Below are positions 52,398-60,227 of a stretch of 64,000 nucleotides of DNA, piece after piece (the first letter of the stretch is position 1; every line of letters starts with the position of its first letter). Origin of the DNA: an uncultured Candidatus Saccharibacteria bacterium (GTDB taxonomy: Bacteria > Patescibacteriota > Saccharimonadia > Saccharimonadales > Saccharimonadaceae); contig CARYFM010000003.1 in NCBI GenBank assembly GCA_949101405.1, positions 1 through 64,000 on the forward strand, given 5' to 3'. The position numbers were made by a program, and so were the translations under genes. The notes under the pieces are model-generated. The model was not told where the DNA came from. It ran no database searches and worked only from the letters and a program-made list of their open reading frames with translations.

Positions 52398-52642
52398 TGC
52401 GCAACACTTTCGATATTTTGTAATTCAAAACGATATTTTTGTTCTAAGCCTGGGCGAAGTTTTTCGGGAGCGATTTCGCTGAGGAACATGTCCTTAGGAC
52501 GAGCATAGAGCGTGTTGTTGCCATAGAGTGCACGATAGATGACTAATTCTTCTTTGGTTTCGCTATGGATTGCGACATCTAGTACGATGTATTTATCGCC
52601 TTTGTAGTGGCGATAAATACCGTTGATTCTAAGTTGGTTCAT
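52394..52642 (-). CDS. DUF1653 protein
   Basis: An 82-residue protein fitting DUF1653: GIYRHYKGDKYIVLDVAIHSET (GIYRHYKGDKY, then AIHSET), LVIYRALYG, YARPKDMF and a C-terminal RF. The family has no known function and is usually encoded near nucleotide or DNA-repair genes. It follows the ABC permease with a one-base overlap and converges on the NUDIX gene. Confidence 0.85.
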   Translation of the reverse strand: MNQLRINGIYRHYKGDKYIVLDVAIHSETKEELVIYRALYGNNTLYARPKDMFLSEIAPEKLRPGLEQKYRFELQNIESVAH

Positions 52643-53877
52643 TATTTTTCCTTGTAGGTTCTAATTATGTCTTTGAGGCTCATGCGACTACCATAATTAA
52701 GGATAGCGTTACTATATATTTTGATAGCAATGTGTGCAACAATGGCGCATGTAGTGATGAGGATAATGGTCGAAAGGATGACTTCCCAACCATTGGCAAT
52801 GCCCATCATAACGCGAAGTGGCATACAGAATGGCGATGAGATTGGTAGAAGCGCAGCAATGTTCGCTAAGCTGCTAGTTGGATCCATAAGAGTGAAATAA
52901 GCTAGGTAAAAGCCAATCATGGTGACAATAGCGACAGGCGTATTGGCGGCTTGAATATCTTCTGGTTTAGCAACAGTGGAGCCAGTAACTGCATAGAGCA
53001 AGGCGTAACCAAAATAACCTAAAATGAAATATCCCAGTGTTACGATGGCAAGGAAGACAGTGAAGTTGGAAAGGTCTAGTAGACTACTAAGAATGGCCGG
53101 GTCGAGGAAGGCTTTAGCACTGATGATAGCAGTAATGACGAAGAGTAAGATTTGCAGTAGACCAACAATACCAACGCCAATAGTTTTACCTAAGATAATG
53201 CTGCGTGGGCTGGTGGAAGTTACGAGGGTTTCCATGATTTTGGAAGTTTTTTCGATGGTGATTGAGCTGGAAACCTGAAAGGCACAGAAATAGATAGCGA
53301 AGAAGAGCAGAACAGACATCAACATCATGACGTTAAGATTGCCGCCAATTTCTTTATCCTCAGTTTGTTGGATAGCGAAATTAAATGTGGGCGAGATTTG
53401 GGAAATTTGTGTTGCGCTGAGGCCAATTTTTTGAATTTGGATATTAGTGTAAAGGCTACTAAGAGCGTCAACTAGAGCAGTCGGTGGCGTGGTAACAGTA
53501 GCTGCATTATCAACGATATAACTAAGGTTGACGATATCATCGGATTTTGAGACTAGAACAGCAGCGTCAATTTCGCCATTATTAATTTTGTTTTTAATAT
53601 CATCAAAATTGGCGTTTTGGAATTCAAACTTATATTTGAGGTTAGTTTGGTTAAGGGATTCGAGCTGATCATCGTAGATATTTTCTGGATCGGAAATGAG
53701 GATAGTGTCGTCAAAGTTGCCACCAGTAAAATTGGTGATGATTTTTGGAATATTAAATCCGATAACGATGAGAATTAAAATAATGATGGTAGAAATGCGA
53801 AAAGATTTACGGTTTACCATATCGCGCATGCTAAATTTAGCAACCGTCCAAGTATCGCGGAAGTTATTTGATTTCAT
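52642..53877 (-). CDS. ABC-2 type permease (NatB-like)
   Basis: A 411-residue membrane protein: one segment near residues 26-45, a large outer domain (about 50-175), then five segments from 180 to 395. STSPRSIILGKTIGVGIVGL near 224 is the conserved cytoplasmic helix of ABC-2 permeases that contacts the ATPase. NatB-type transporters expel sodium, drugs or peptides. It overlaps the ATPase gene by 14 bases; the two form the transporter. Confidence 0.88.
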   Translation of the reverse strand: MKSNNFRDTWTVAKFSMRDMVNRKSFRISTIIILILIVIGFNIPKIITNFTGGNFDDTILISDPENIYDDQLESLNQTNLKYKFEFQNANFDDIKNKINNGEIDAAVLVSKSDDIVNLSYIVDNAATVTTPPTALVDALSSLYTNIQIQKIGLSATQISQISPTFNFAIQQTEDKEIGGNLNVMMLMSVLLFFAIYFCAFQVSSSITIEKTSKIMETLVTSTSPRSIILGKTIGVGIVGLLQILLFVITAIISAKAFLDPAILSSLLDLSNFTVFLAIVTLGYFILGYFGYALLYAVTGSTVAKPEDIQAANTPVAIVTMIGFYLAYFTLMDPTSSLANIAALLPISSPFCMPLRVMMGIANGWEVILSTIILITTCAIVAHIAIKIYSNAILNYGSRMSLKDIIRTYKEK

Positions 53878-54766
53878 TTTTGGCTCCTACTTTTTCAATA
53901 AAAATATCGTTAAGGGTGGGTTTCATGATTTCGAACTTGTCGATTTGAACATCGGCGGCAACGAGTTTTTGTAATAAATCATGTGCGGATTTCTCGCTCG
54001 TAATTTTGAGCGTGTATTGATGGTTTTTGGAATTTTCGATTTCAAATTTTTGAAGATATTTATTAATGTCTTGGTTAACGTCGAGCTGTAGACGATTGGC
54101 GGGATAGGTAGATTTGATGTCTTTAAGGTTCCCTTGCAGTACGGTTTTGCCACGATTAAGAATGAGGATATTGGTGCAAAATTCTTCGATTGTTGCCATT
54201 TGGTGGGCGGACATAATAATGAATTTGCCTTGGCGTACGAGGTCGATAATGATGCTCTTGATGATGTCGGTATTAACTGGGTCGAGACCACTGAAAGGCT
54301 CGTCTAGAACTACAAGGTCGGGGTTGTGGATGACGGCAGTCATGAATTGAATCTTTTGCTGGTTACCTTTGGAAAGTTTTTCGGCTGCCATAGGCAAGTA
54401 TTCTTCAACTTTGAGACGTTTAGCCCATTTATTGATGGCGATACTAGCATCGTCACGTGACATACCTTTGAGTTCAGCAAAATATAGAAGCTGGTCGAAG
54501 ATTTTGACCTTTGGATAGACTCCGCGTTCTTCGGGTAAATAACCGAAGTTGACGGTTTTGCGGTCGACGGGTTTGTCGTTCCAGGTGATTTCGCCGCTAT
54601 CTTTGGTAATGATGCCAAGTAGCATGCGGATGGTGGTGGTTTTGCCTGCGCCGTTAGTGCCAAGCAGACCATAGACTCCTGGCTGGTTAAGTGTGAAGGA
54701 AATTTTATCCACCACGAGTTTGCCAGCAAAGGTCTTGGAGACGTCTTTTAAAATTAATCCAGACAT
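53864..54766 (-). CDS. ABC transporter ATPase (NatA-like)
   Basis: A 300-residue ATPase: Walker A GTNGAGKTTT near residue 36, signature LSKGNQQKIQ near 134, Walker B LVVLDEPFSGLD near 155, switch His in SAHQMATIEEF near 190, and a C-terminal DUF4162-like extension. With the permease it makes a NatAB-type exporter. GAAAGGA precedes ATG 54766. Its promoter is unusual: 13 C bases sit between the -35 and -10 boxes. Confidence 0.92.
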   Translation of the reverse strand: MSGLILKDVSKTFAGKLVVDKISFTLNQPGVYGLLGTNGAGKTTTIRMLLGIITKDSGEITWNDKPVDRKTVNFGYLPEERGVYPKVKIFDQLLYFAELKGMSRDDASIAINKWAKRLKVEEYLPMAAEKLSKGNQQKIQFMTAVIHNPDLVVLDEPFSGLDPVNTDIIKSIIIDLVRQGKFIIMSAHQMATIEEFCTNILILNRGKTVLQGNLKDIKSTYPANRLQLDVNQDINKYLQKFEIENSKNHQYTLKITSEKSAHDLLQKLVAADVQIDKFEIMKPTLNDIFIEKVGAKNEIK

Positions 54767-54791
54767 AAAATCCTTTCTGTATATTTTCCTT

Positions 54792-54823
54792 ATTATATCA
54801 CGGGGGGGGGGGGGTTTTTACAA
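54792..54823 (-). promoter_or_regulatory. NatAB promoter with a 13-base homopolymer in its spacer
   Basis: Minus strand: TTGTAA (54823-54818), AAA, a run of 13 C (54814-54802), GTGA, TATAAT (54797-54792). The spacer is now 20 bases; losing three C would make it 17. The extended TGA before TATAAT may give some activity at any length. Confidence 0.6.
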
Positions 54824-54825
54824 GG

Positions 54826-55390
54826 TTATTCTACGTCGATGCCTTGTTGGAGTAGTTTAAGACTGCCAGCGTAGATTGCGATATTATATATGCCGTATAT
54901 TATAATCCCTCCGTATAAGAATATAGTTAGAGTTTCAGGGCGTAGCTCGTTGTTTGTGAAGATACTATTAATATCTTGATTAAAAATACTAGCAAGCAAC
55001 ATAGATGTCACAATAAATATATTGGCAATAATGTAGATAGTAAAGCCGGTAATGAGCGAGAGGAGGATTTTGCGGTTATTGAATCTATGCCCAATGACAA
55101 TTCCGATTATGCCGCACTGTATTACAAAAATGAATTCTAAATATATTAAAATTAGGAGCGGTAAGATGTATTTGAAAATGGTAGGCACTATACCGTTACT
55201 ATTTAAAAATTGGTGTGCAAATTCAAAAAATTCCGGGTTGGCATGGGCGAACAGTAATGAGGCAACGCCGATGATAATCGTAGTCAAAGTCGTGATGAGG
55301 ATGGTGAGGAATTTTGAAAGTAGAAGCATGTATTCTGGAATTGGTAGAGTGTGCGTGAGGTACGAACGATCACCATAAAAGTCAAAGAAG
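54826..55390 (-). pseudogene. 5'-truncated ABC-2 type permease
   Basis: The minus-strand frame after metK reads INSFFDFYGDRSYLTHTLPIPEYMLLLSKFL and then five membrane segments to IDVE. FYGDRSYLTHTLPI is the cytoplasmic motif that follows the second membrane helix in this permease family, so about 90 N-terminal residues (two helices) are missing. The frame enters from inside the metK end in another frame and has no start signal; the first ATG lies within YMLLLSK. It is best read as a remnant left by a deletion that reached the metK stop codon. Confidence 0.6.
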
Positions 55391-56380
55391 CTATTTATCC
55401 CAATTGAAACCTTCACCAAAATGACCGTATCGCGCAGTGGGCTCATAAATTGGGCGTTTGAGGTTGAGAAAATCAATAATTCCCTGTGGAGTAAGGTCGT
55501 AGCCAGTGATTTTTTCGGATTTACCATCAATGATAACGGTCTGCTCAAGCGCTTCGGGATGACCGATCGCGTAGGCTAGACGAACAAAGACTTCATCAGC
55601 ATTGCGCTCGCGGAGATAATCGACAGCGATACGCCGTGCCATATATGCGGCTGAACGGTCAACCTTGGAGGGATCTTTGCCAGAGAAAGCGCCACCACCA
55701 ATCGGAATGCGGGGGCCATAATTGTCGACGATAAGTTTACGACCAGTGAGACCGGTGTCAGCCTCAAACCCACCTTGGTGCCAATCGCCAGCAGGGTTGA
55801 GGTGAAGTTCAATTTTTCCGTTTCTTTGGTCGGGTTCTAAATCGTGTTCAATGATAAATTGTTGGACAAGCTGCTGGAGAGTTTCTTGGCTGACATTTTG
55901 AAAACTAGCCACAATGGAGCAGACGTGTGAACCATGGAGAGTGATTTGAGTTTTGCCGTCAAACTGGTGAAGGTTGTAGATATACTGATTGAGGCGGCGC
56001 GAAAGGACAACTTCACGAGGGAGCATTTCTGGTGTTTCAGAGCAAGCATAACCAATCATGATACCTTGGTCTCCAGCGCCGCCGACATCGACGCCTTGAG
56101 CAATTTCTGGACTTTGTTTTACGAGGTTGGACATGACTTTCATGTTATCACCAGCAATGCGGTGGACAATGGCGTCGATGTCAATATTCGTGGCGGTGGA
56201 GGTGATTTCGCCGGTGACAAAAACTTGCCCATGCCCGCCACAAACTTCCACCGCCACGCGAGCGTTTGGATCTTGCGCAAGATAAGCATCAAGGACAGCA
56301 TCGGAGATTTGATCGCAAAGTTTGTCTGGGTGTTTTGGCGAAACGCTTTCCGCCGTACGATAAGTTGAATAATTTTCCAT
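55391..56380 (-). CDS. metK: S-adenosylmethionine synthetase, short form
   Basis: Makes SAM from ATP and methionine. At 329 residues it is shorter than the usual 380-400 but has all active-site segments: HPDKLCDQISDAVLD near 17, GAGDQGIMIGYA near 101 and GGGAFSGKDPSKVDRSAAY near 226. It ends in YGHFGEGFNWDK, the normal C-terminal motif, so the shortness comes from internal loop loss and not truncation. TATACT is 6 bases before its ATG; the promoter mirrors that of the divergent glycosyltransferase gene. Confidence 0.95.
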   Translation of the reverse strand: MENYSTYRTAESVSPKHPDKLCDQISDAVLDAYLAQDPNARVAVEVCGGHGQVFVTGEITSTATNIDIDAIVHRIAGDNMKVMSNLVKQSPEIAQGVDVGGAGDQGIMIGYACSETPEMLPREVVLSRRLNQYIYNLHQFDGKTQITLHGSHVCSIVASFQNVSQETLQQLVQQFIIEHDLEPDQRNGKIELHLNPAGDWHQGGFEADTGLTGRKLIVDNYGPRIPIGGGAFSGKDPSKVDRSAAYMARRIAVDYLRERNADEVFVRLAYAIGHPEALEQTVIIDGKSEKITGYDLTPQGIIDFLNLKRPIYEPTARYGHFGEGFNWDK

Positions 56381-56386
56381 AACCTT

Positions 56387-56413
56387 AGTATAGCATACTA
56401 AATATGCTATACT
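56387..56413. promoter_or_regulatory. Mirror-image divergent promoter (metK / glycosyltransferase)
   Basis: AGTATAGCAT-7 bases-ATGCTATACT is a perfect inverted repeat in which each arm is an extended -10 box (TGCTATACT). Each is exactly 6 bases from its start codon. Confidence 0.65.
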
Positions 56414-56419
56414 AGAATT

Positions 56420-57640
56420 ATGAGAGTTGCGATTTTTACGGATATTTATGCGCCTTGGGGATCAGGTGGGATTGCTTCTTCGATTAAAGCACAAAAGTTG
56501 GAGCTTGAGAAGTTGGGGCATGAGGTAGTTGTCTTTTGTCCAGGATTTGATGCCCGCGAAAAAAACATCGTAAATGTACCGAGCCATCGCTGGTTACGTA
56601 TTAATAAGTCAGTAGTAGCAAAACGTCCAGGCGTGGTGGAAGAGTTTGTCTTGCGAAAGTTCCCAGATTTTATGAAATTTGATGTAGTGCATGTGCATTA
56701 TGAAGCAAGTTGTAGTTTAGCAGGAACAAGATTGGCGCGTCGTTTTGGTTTGCCTTTGGTGCAAACGATGCATGGTCGTGAGGACATGGCGATTGCGCTG
56801 AACGTTTCTCATCCATTCAAATACATAACGGCTAGTCTAATGAATTATATGCATAGTAAGTATTTGCCACACAGCATCAGGATTAAGCGAGACAAGTTTC
56901 AGGCACCAACTTGTATGCGTGCAAAGATGTGGGAGTTGATGGTAAATCAGGCAGAATGTGCCGATGTAGTGATAACGCCGTCACGACATTTTGCGCGCAA
57001 GTTGGAGCATTATGGTGTGTCGCGACCGTTTGTTTTGGTCTCTAATGGTGTATCGTCTGAATTGGTGCAAGCAGAATTTTCGGAGCGTAAGCTGGAGGAT
57101 GGTGCGGTGCTGAAAATGATTTGGAATTCAAGACTGTCGCGGGAGAAACGAATTTTGCCTTTTTTGCAGGCGGTAGCAATGTTAAATCGACCATATTTGC
57201 TGCATGTTTATGGTGATGGTAATGAGATGAAAGCGGCTAAAAAATATGTGGCTGAGCATGGGTTAAAAGTGAAGTTTTATGGTATGTGTAAGCGAGAGAA
57301 AATCTTGCGCTCAATGGCGGAGGCACATCTGAGCGTTTTGGCTTCGTATAATTTTGATAACCAACCGATGACCTTACTGGAAGCTGAAGCGACAGGATTA
57401 CCGGTGTTTTTCTGTGACCCAAATATGCTGGAGATTGTGCCGACTGATAGTTATATTATTGCTGGCGGACCAGAAGCAGTAGCAATGGCAATTGCGTTGG
57501 AAAATTTTGAGAGTGCAAAGATTGCCAAGATGAGTCGACAAATGTTGAAAAATCGTGCGAAGGTATTACAGGAAGCCCAGGTAGGTGATTTACTAAGCGC
57601 ATATAAGTTGGCTATGGGAAAACGACCACAAGCATGTTGA
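56420..57640 (+). CDS. Family 4 glycosyltransferase
   Basis: A 406-residue GT-B enzyme. FTDIYAPWGSGGIASSIKAQ opens the N-domain, SNGVSSELV near 213 and the linker SRLSREKRILPFLQAV near 237 start the C-domain, and LLEAEATGLPVFF near 321 is the E-x7-E-like donor site. A long Lys/Met-rich helix pair (residues 130-170) resembles membrane-surface binding parts of lipid glycosyltransferases. Acceptor unknown. Probably leaderless. Confidence 0.87.
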   Translation: MRVAIFTDIYAPWGSGGIASSIKAQKLELEKLGHEVVVFCPGFDAREKNIVNVPSHRWLRINKSVVAKRPGVVEEFVLRKFPDFMKFDVVHVHYEASCSLAGTRLARRFGLPLVQTMHGREDMAIALNVSHPFKYITASLMNYMHSKYLPHSIRIKRDKFQAPTCMRAKMWELMVNQAECADVVITPSRHFARKLEHYGVSRPFVLVSNGVSSELVQAEFSERKLEDGAVLKMIWNSRLSREKRILPFLQAVAMLNRPYLLHVYGDGNEMKAAKKYVAEHGLKVKFYGMCKREKILRSMAEAHLSVLASYNFDNQPMTLLEAEATGLPVFFCDPNMLEIVPTDSYIIAGGPEAVAMAIALENFESAKIAKMSRQMLKNRAKVLQEAQVGDLLSAYKLAMGKRPQAC

Positions 57641-57641
57641 T

Positions 57642-58469
57642 TTAGTGCATGAGGATGCTCGCTGTGGCAGCAGCAAAGGTTTGTCCAGGGTTATAAAGTG
57701 CTAGAGCGGTAACACGTGCAGCTAGTTGTCCAGACCAGAGAGAAATGGGTGAATAGTCGGTGTCGGCGAGGCGTGTGGTGGAAACTTTTCCATTGTTTGC
57801 GACGATAATGTTCTCTTGATGAAAAGTGAGGATAGTGGCAGGATAAGTAAGAGTGAATTTGTGCAGGGTTTCTATAGTGGGGATGAGGGGTTGCGATAGA
57901 AGAATCATACGTGGATAGTATACGGCCTGGAAGAGTTTTTGTAGTTGTGCCATAGAAGCGATAATGATAGTGCTTGGGCGGTTGAGCCAGCGATGAGCCT
58001 CGGGTGCCAAGAGATCTACACTGTCGCGCGCTAGAACGAGAAGGTTAGGTGTTTCTACTATTGAATCTTCTCGTGGCGAGATAGCAGCAGCTAGAGCGAT
58101 AGCAGTGGCGGAGTTTTTGGAGAGGTCACCAATGATTAAGGTGGCATCAGGTTTGCTGCAAGCGAGCTCCAGATTAGCAGATTTAGCGAAAGAGCCGCTA
58201 GTAGTAGAAGGGAGAAAGTCTAGATTTGGCAGCGGTGGTAATTTGCCCCGCAAAGCGTCAGGTAAAACTGTCGTGAGTGTTTTGATAGGAAATGACTGAT
58301 TAATAAATTCGGAAACTCGAATGACACTAGAAAAGTTTTGGCTGTTGCCTCCAACAATAGCAACGTGTCCGGTCTTTTGTTCGGGAATATTCCAAATGAG
58401 ATTATCAAAAAGTGGTTGGGTTTGTTTATGCCAGTAAGATAAATCGGAATTAATGGGAGCAAAAGCCAT
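57642..58469 (-). CDS. Protein similar to YjeF C-terminal (ADP-dependent NAD(P)HX dehydratase) fold
   Basis: A 275-residue protein. GHVAIVGGNSQNFSSVIRVSEFI near residue 34 looks like the start of the ribokinase-like NnrD/YjeF-C domain (vGGs, a helix, then alternate strands), and DATLIIGDLSKNSATAIAL near 108 like its second phosphate loop. The catalytic Asp and GxGD motif near the end are not evident (WSGQLAARVTALALY sits there), so it may be inactive or a different family. Overlaps exoA by one base. Confidence 0.4.
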   Translation of the reverse strand: MAFAPINSDLSYWHKQTQPLFDNLIWNIPEQKTGHVAIVGGNSQNFSSVIRVSEFINQSFPIKTLTTVLPDALRGKLPPLPNLDFLPSTTSGSFAKSANLELACSKPDATLIIGDLSKNSATAIALAAAISPREDSIVETPNLLVLARDSVDLLAPEAHRWLNRPSTIIIASMAQLQKLFQAVYYPRMILLSQPLIPTIETLHKFTLTYPATILTFHQENIIVANNGKVSTTRLADTDYSPISLWSGQLAARVTALALYNPGQTFAAATASILMH

Positions 58470-59272
58470 TAGTTGGAAAACTCCAGTTCAATCGAAACGG
58501 GACAGTGGTCGGAGCCCATGATGTGCTCATGAATTTCGGCAGATTTGAGATAAGGCAGAAGTTTAGGCGAAATAAAGAAATAATCAATTCGCCAACCGAT
58601 ATTACGCTCGCGGCAATGCGACCAGTGCGACCACCAAGTGTAGCGCTGAGCACTGGGATAAAAGTTCCGAAAAGTATCAACAAAGCCGGCGCTGATGAGG
58701 TTTTTGATTCCCCGGCGTTCTTCGTCGGTAAAACCAGCATTGTGTTCGTTATCATTAGGGCGAGCGAGATCGAGCGGTGTGTGAGCGGAATTAAAATCAC
58801 CACAGACGATAACTGGCTTGTGAGCCTCAAGGGTTTGAAGAAAGCGTAAGAAAGCTGGATCCCAAAGATCCTCACGGAGTTTGAGTCGTGAAAGGTCGCG
58901 CTTACTGTTTGGTGTATAAACATTCACGAGATAAAACCCTGGGAATTCGATAGTCTGCACGCGCCCTTCATTAAGAGGGCTGCCGTAGCGATCTTCATCC
59001 CAAAGATAACCAGTGCGGATTTCTTCAGTAAAATTGCTGAAAACGTTGACGGGTTGAATTTTGGTGAATGTAGCAGTGCCAGAATATCCGGCACGCTCGG
59101 CGCTATTCCAAAGTTCAAGATAGGCGGGATAGTCGACTTCGGCTTGCCCAGGTTTGGCTTTGGTTTCTTGAATACAAAGAATATCAGGCTGAGCAGAATT
59201 TAAAAGTTCGTCTAGAGCGCCCTTTTTGAGAACTGAGCGTAAACCGTTAACATTCCATGAGTAAAGTTTCAT
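58469..59272 (-). CDS. xth: Exodeoxyribonuclease III
   Basis: AP endonuclease/3'-exonuclease of base-excision repair. The 267-residue protein has WNVNGLRS at 6-13, CIQETKAKP near 33, Tyr in VNVYTPN near 117, GDFNSAH near 158, the helix TDEERRGIK near 181, WRIDYFFIS near 227 and the terminal SDHCPV near 254. All catalytic residues are present. It overlaps smpB by one base and forms an operon with it and the gene downstream. Confidence 0.95.
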   Translation of the reverse strand: MKLYSWNVNGLRSVLKKGALDELLNSAQPDILCIQETKAKPGQAEVDYPAYLELWNSAERAGYSGTATFTKIQPVNVFSNFTEEIRTGYLWDEDRYGSPLNEGRVQTIEFPGFYLVNVYTPNSKRDLSRLKLREDLWDPAFLRFLQTLEAHKPVIVCGDFNSAHTPLDLARPNDNEHNAGFTDEERRGIKNLISAGFVDTFRNFYPSAQRYTWWSHWSHCRERNIGWRIDYFFISPKLLPYLKSAEIHEHIMGSDHCPVSIELEFSN

Positions 59273-59685
59273 TAGTATCTCCCACGAGCGAGATCGCGCT
59301 GTTTGATAGTCTCGCGTTTATCATATTTTTTCTTACTCTTGCCGGTAGCAATGACAAGTTTGATGTAGTGACCGCCAGCGAGCAAACGCACCGGAACGAG
59401 TTGATAGCCGTCCTGTTTGGCGCGTTCCAGACTGGCAAGTTGTTTTTTAGTAATAAGTAGTTTGATATTACGTGCGGTATCAGCACCGAGCGTGAGGTTG
59501 TTCAGCCATAATTCTCCGTTTTTGATAGTAACAAATGAGCCTTTAAGCTGAACGTGATGATCGCGAATGAGGCGAACCTCTGGACCGGAAAGTAGCATTC
59601 CGCAAGCGAGTTCGTCACCGAGCTGATAATCATAGTGTGCGCGGCGATTGACGGTGACTGATGCTGGGGTTTTGGATTTCTTCAT
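59272..59685 (-). CDS. smpB: SsrA-binding protein SmpB
   Basis: Carries tmRNA to stalled ribosomes. In the 137-residue protein VNRRAHYDYQLGDELACGMLL (VNRRAHYDY, then GDELACGMLL) and LSGPEVRLIRD form the beta-barrel, and the C-terminal tail GKSKKKYDKRETIKQRD ends in Arg/Lys residues that enter the mRNA channel. Its presence means an ssrA RNA must exist in this genome. TGCTATAAT lies 11 bases before ATG 59685. Confidence 0.93.
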   Translation of the reverse strand: MKKSKTPASVTVNRRAHYDYQLGDELACGMLLSGPEVRLIRDHHVQLKGSFVTIKNGELWLNNLTLGADTARNIKLLITKKQLASLERAKQDGYQLVPVRLLAGGHYIKLVIATGKSKKKYDKRETIKQRDLARGRY

Positions 59686-59735
59686 ATTCTGGTTTAATTA
59701 TAGCATGGTTTTGGGGAGGGTGTGGGAAACTGTAG

Positions 59736-59832
59736 ACCCTAGCAGTTTTAGAAAAGTGCTAGGGTATTATGGATTGGATAACAGGGGTAGGTGTGTTTTT
59801 GCACCCTAGCAGTTTTGAAAAAACGCTAGGGT
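59736..59832 (+). promoter_or_regulatory. Two copies of a 30-base operator before the MerR gene
   Basis: ACCCTAGC...GCTAGGGT inverted repeats at 59736-59765 and 59803-59832, 67 bases apart, with nearly the same centre (AGTTTT, then A-rich). The second abuts the -10 box TATAAT, so binding would act on the promoter. The MerR-type product is the obvious ligand. Confidence 0.75.
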
Positions 59833-59852
59833 ATAGTATAATAAAAGTAGTA

Positions 59853-60224
59853 ATGTTAGAACGACAAAAAATTACAGTTAAGTCTGCCAGTGAACAGCTG
59901 GGGGTTTCGGTTGATACTTTGCGACGCTTATGCAATTCTGGGTTAATCCCCCATGTGCGGCGTAATCATTTGGGCTTTCGGGTGCTTGAGGCGTGGCAGA
60001 TTAATTACGCGCGGACGATGTTAGGGCTGAAGCAGGCTGGGCTTAAATTATCTGAGCTCAAAAACTATACCAGTTTGTATCGTCGAGGAGCTGAGACTTT
60101 GCCTGAGCGCAAGGCGATTTTAGAGACGCAAAAGCGACAGCTTTGGCAAGAGCTGGAAGACCGGAAGCAGGGTATAGATTTTATTGAGCGTCAGATAGAA
60201 CTGATCGACCAGGAGCTAAAATAG
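59853..60224 (+). CDS. MerR-family transcriptional regulator
   Basis: A 123-residue regulator: ITVKSASEQLGVSVDTLRRLCNSGLIPHVRR (helix-turn-helix ASEQLGVSVDTLRR, then wing) at residues 7-37, LGFRVLEAWQINYARTMLGLKQAGLKLSELK, and a C-terminal coiled coil (ETQKRQLWQELEDRKQGIDF) for dimerisation. There is no Cys-rich effector site, so it senses something other than metal, or needs no ligand. ATG 59853 follows TATAAT by about 10 bases. The glycosyltransferase 3 bases downstream is probably co-transcribed and thus controlled by it. Confidence 0.82.
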   Translation: MLERQKITVKSASEQLGVSVDTLRRLCNSGLIPHVRRNHLGFRVLEAWQINYARTMLGLKQAGLKLSELKNYTSLYRRGAETLPERKAILETQKRQLWQELEDRKQGIDFIERQIELIDQELK

Positions 60225-60227
60225 CGC

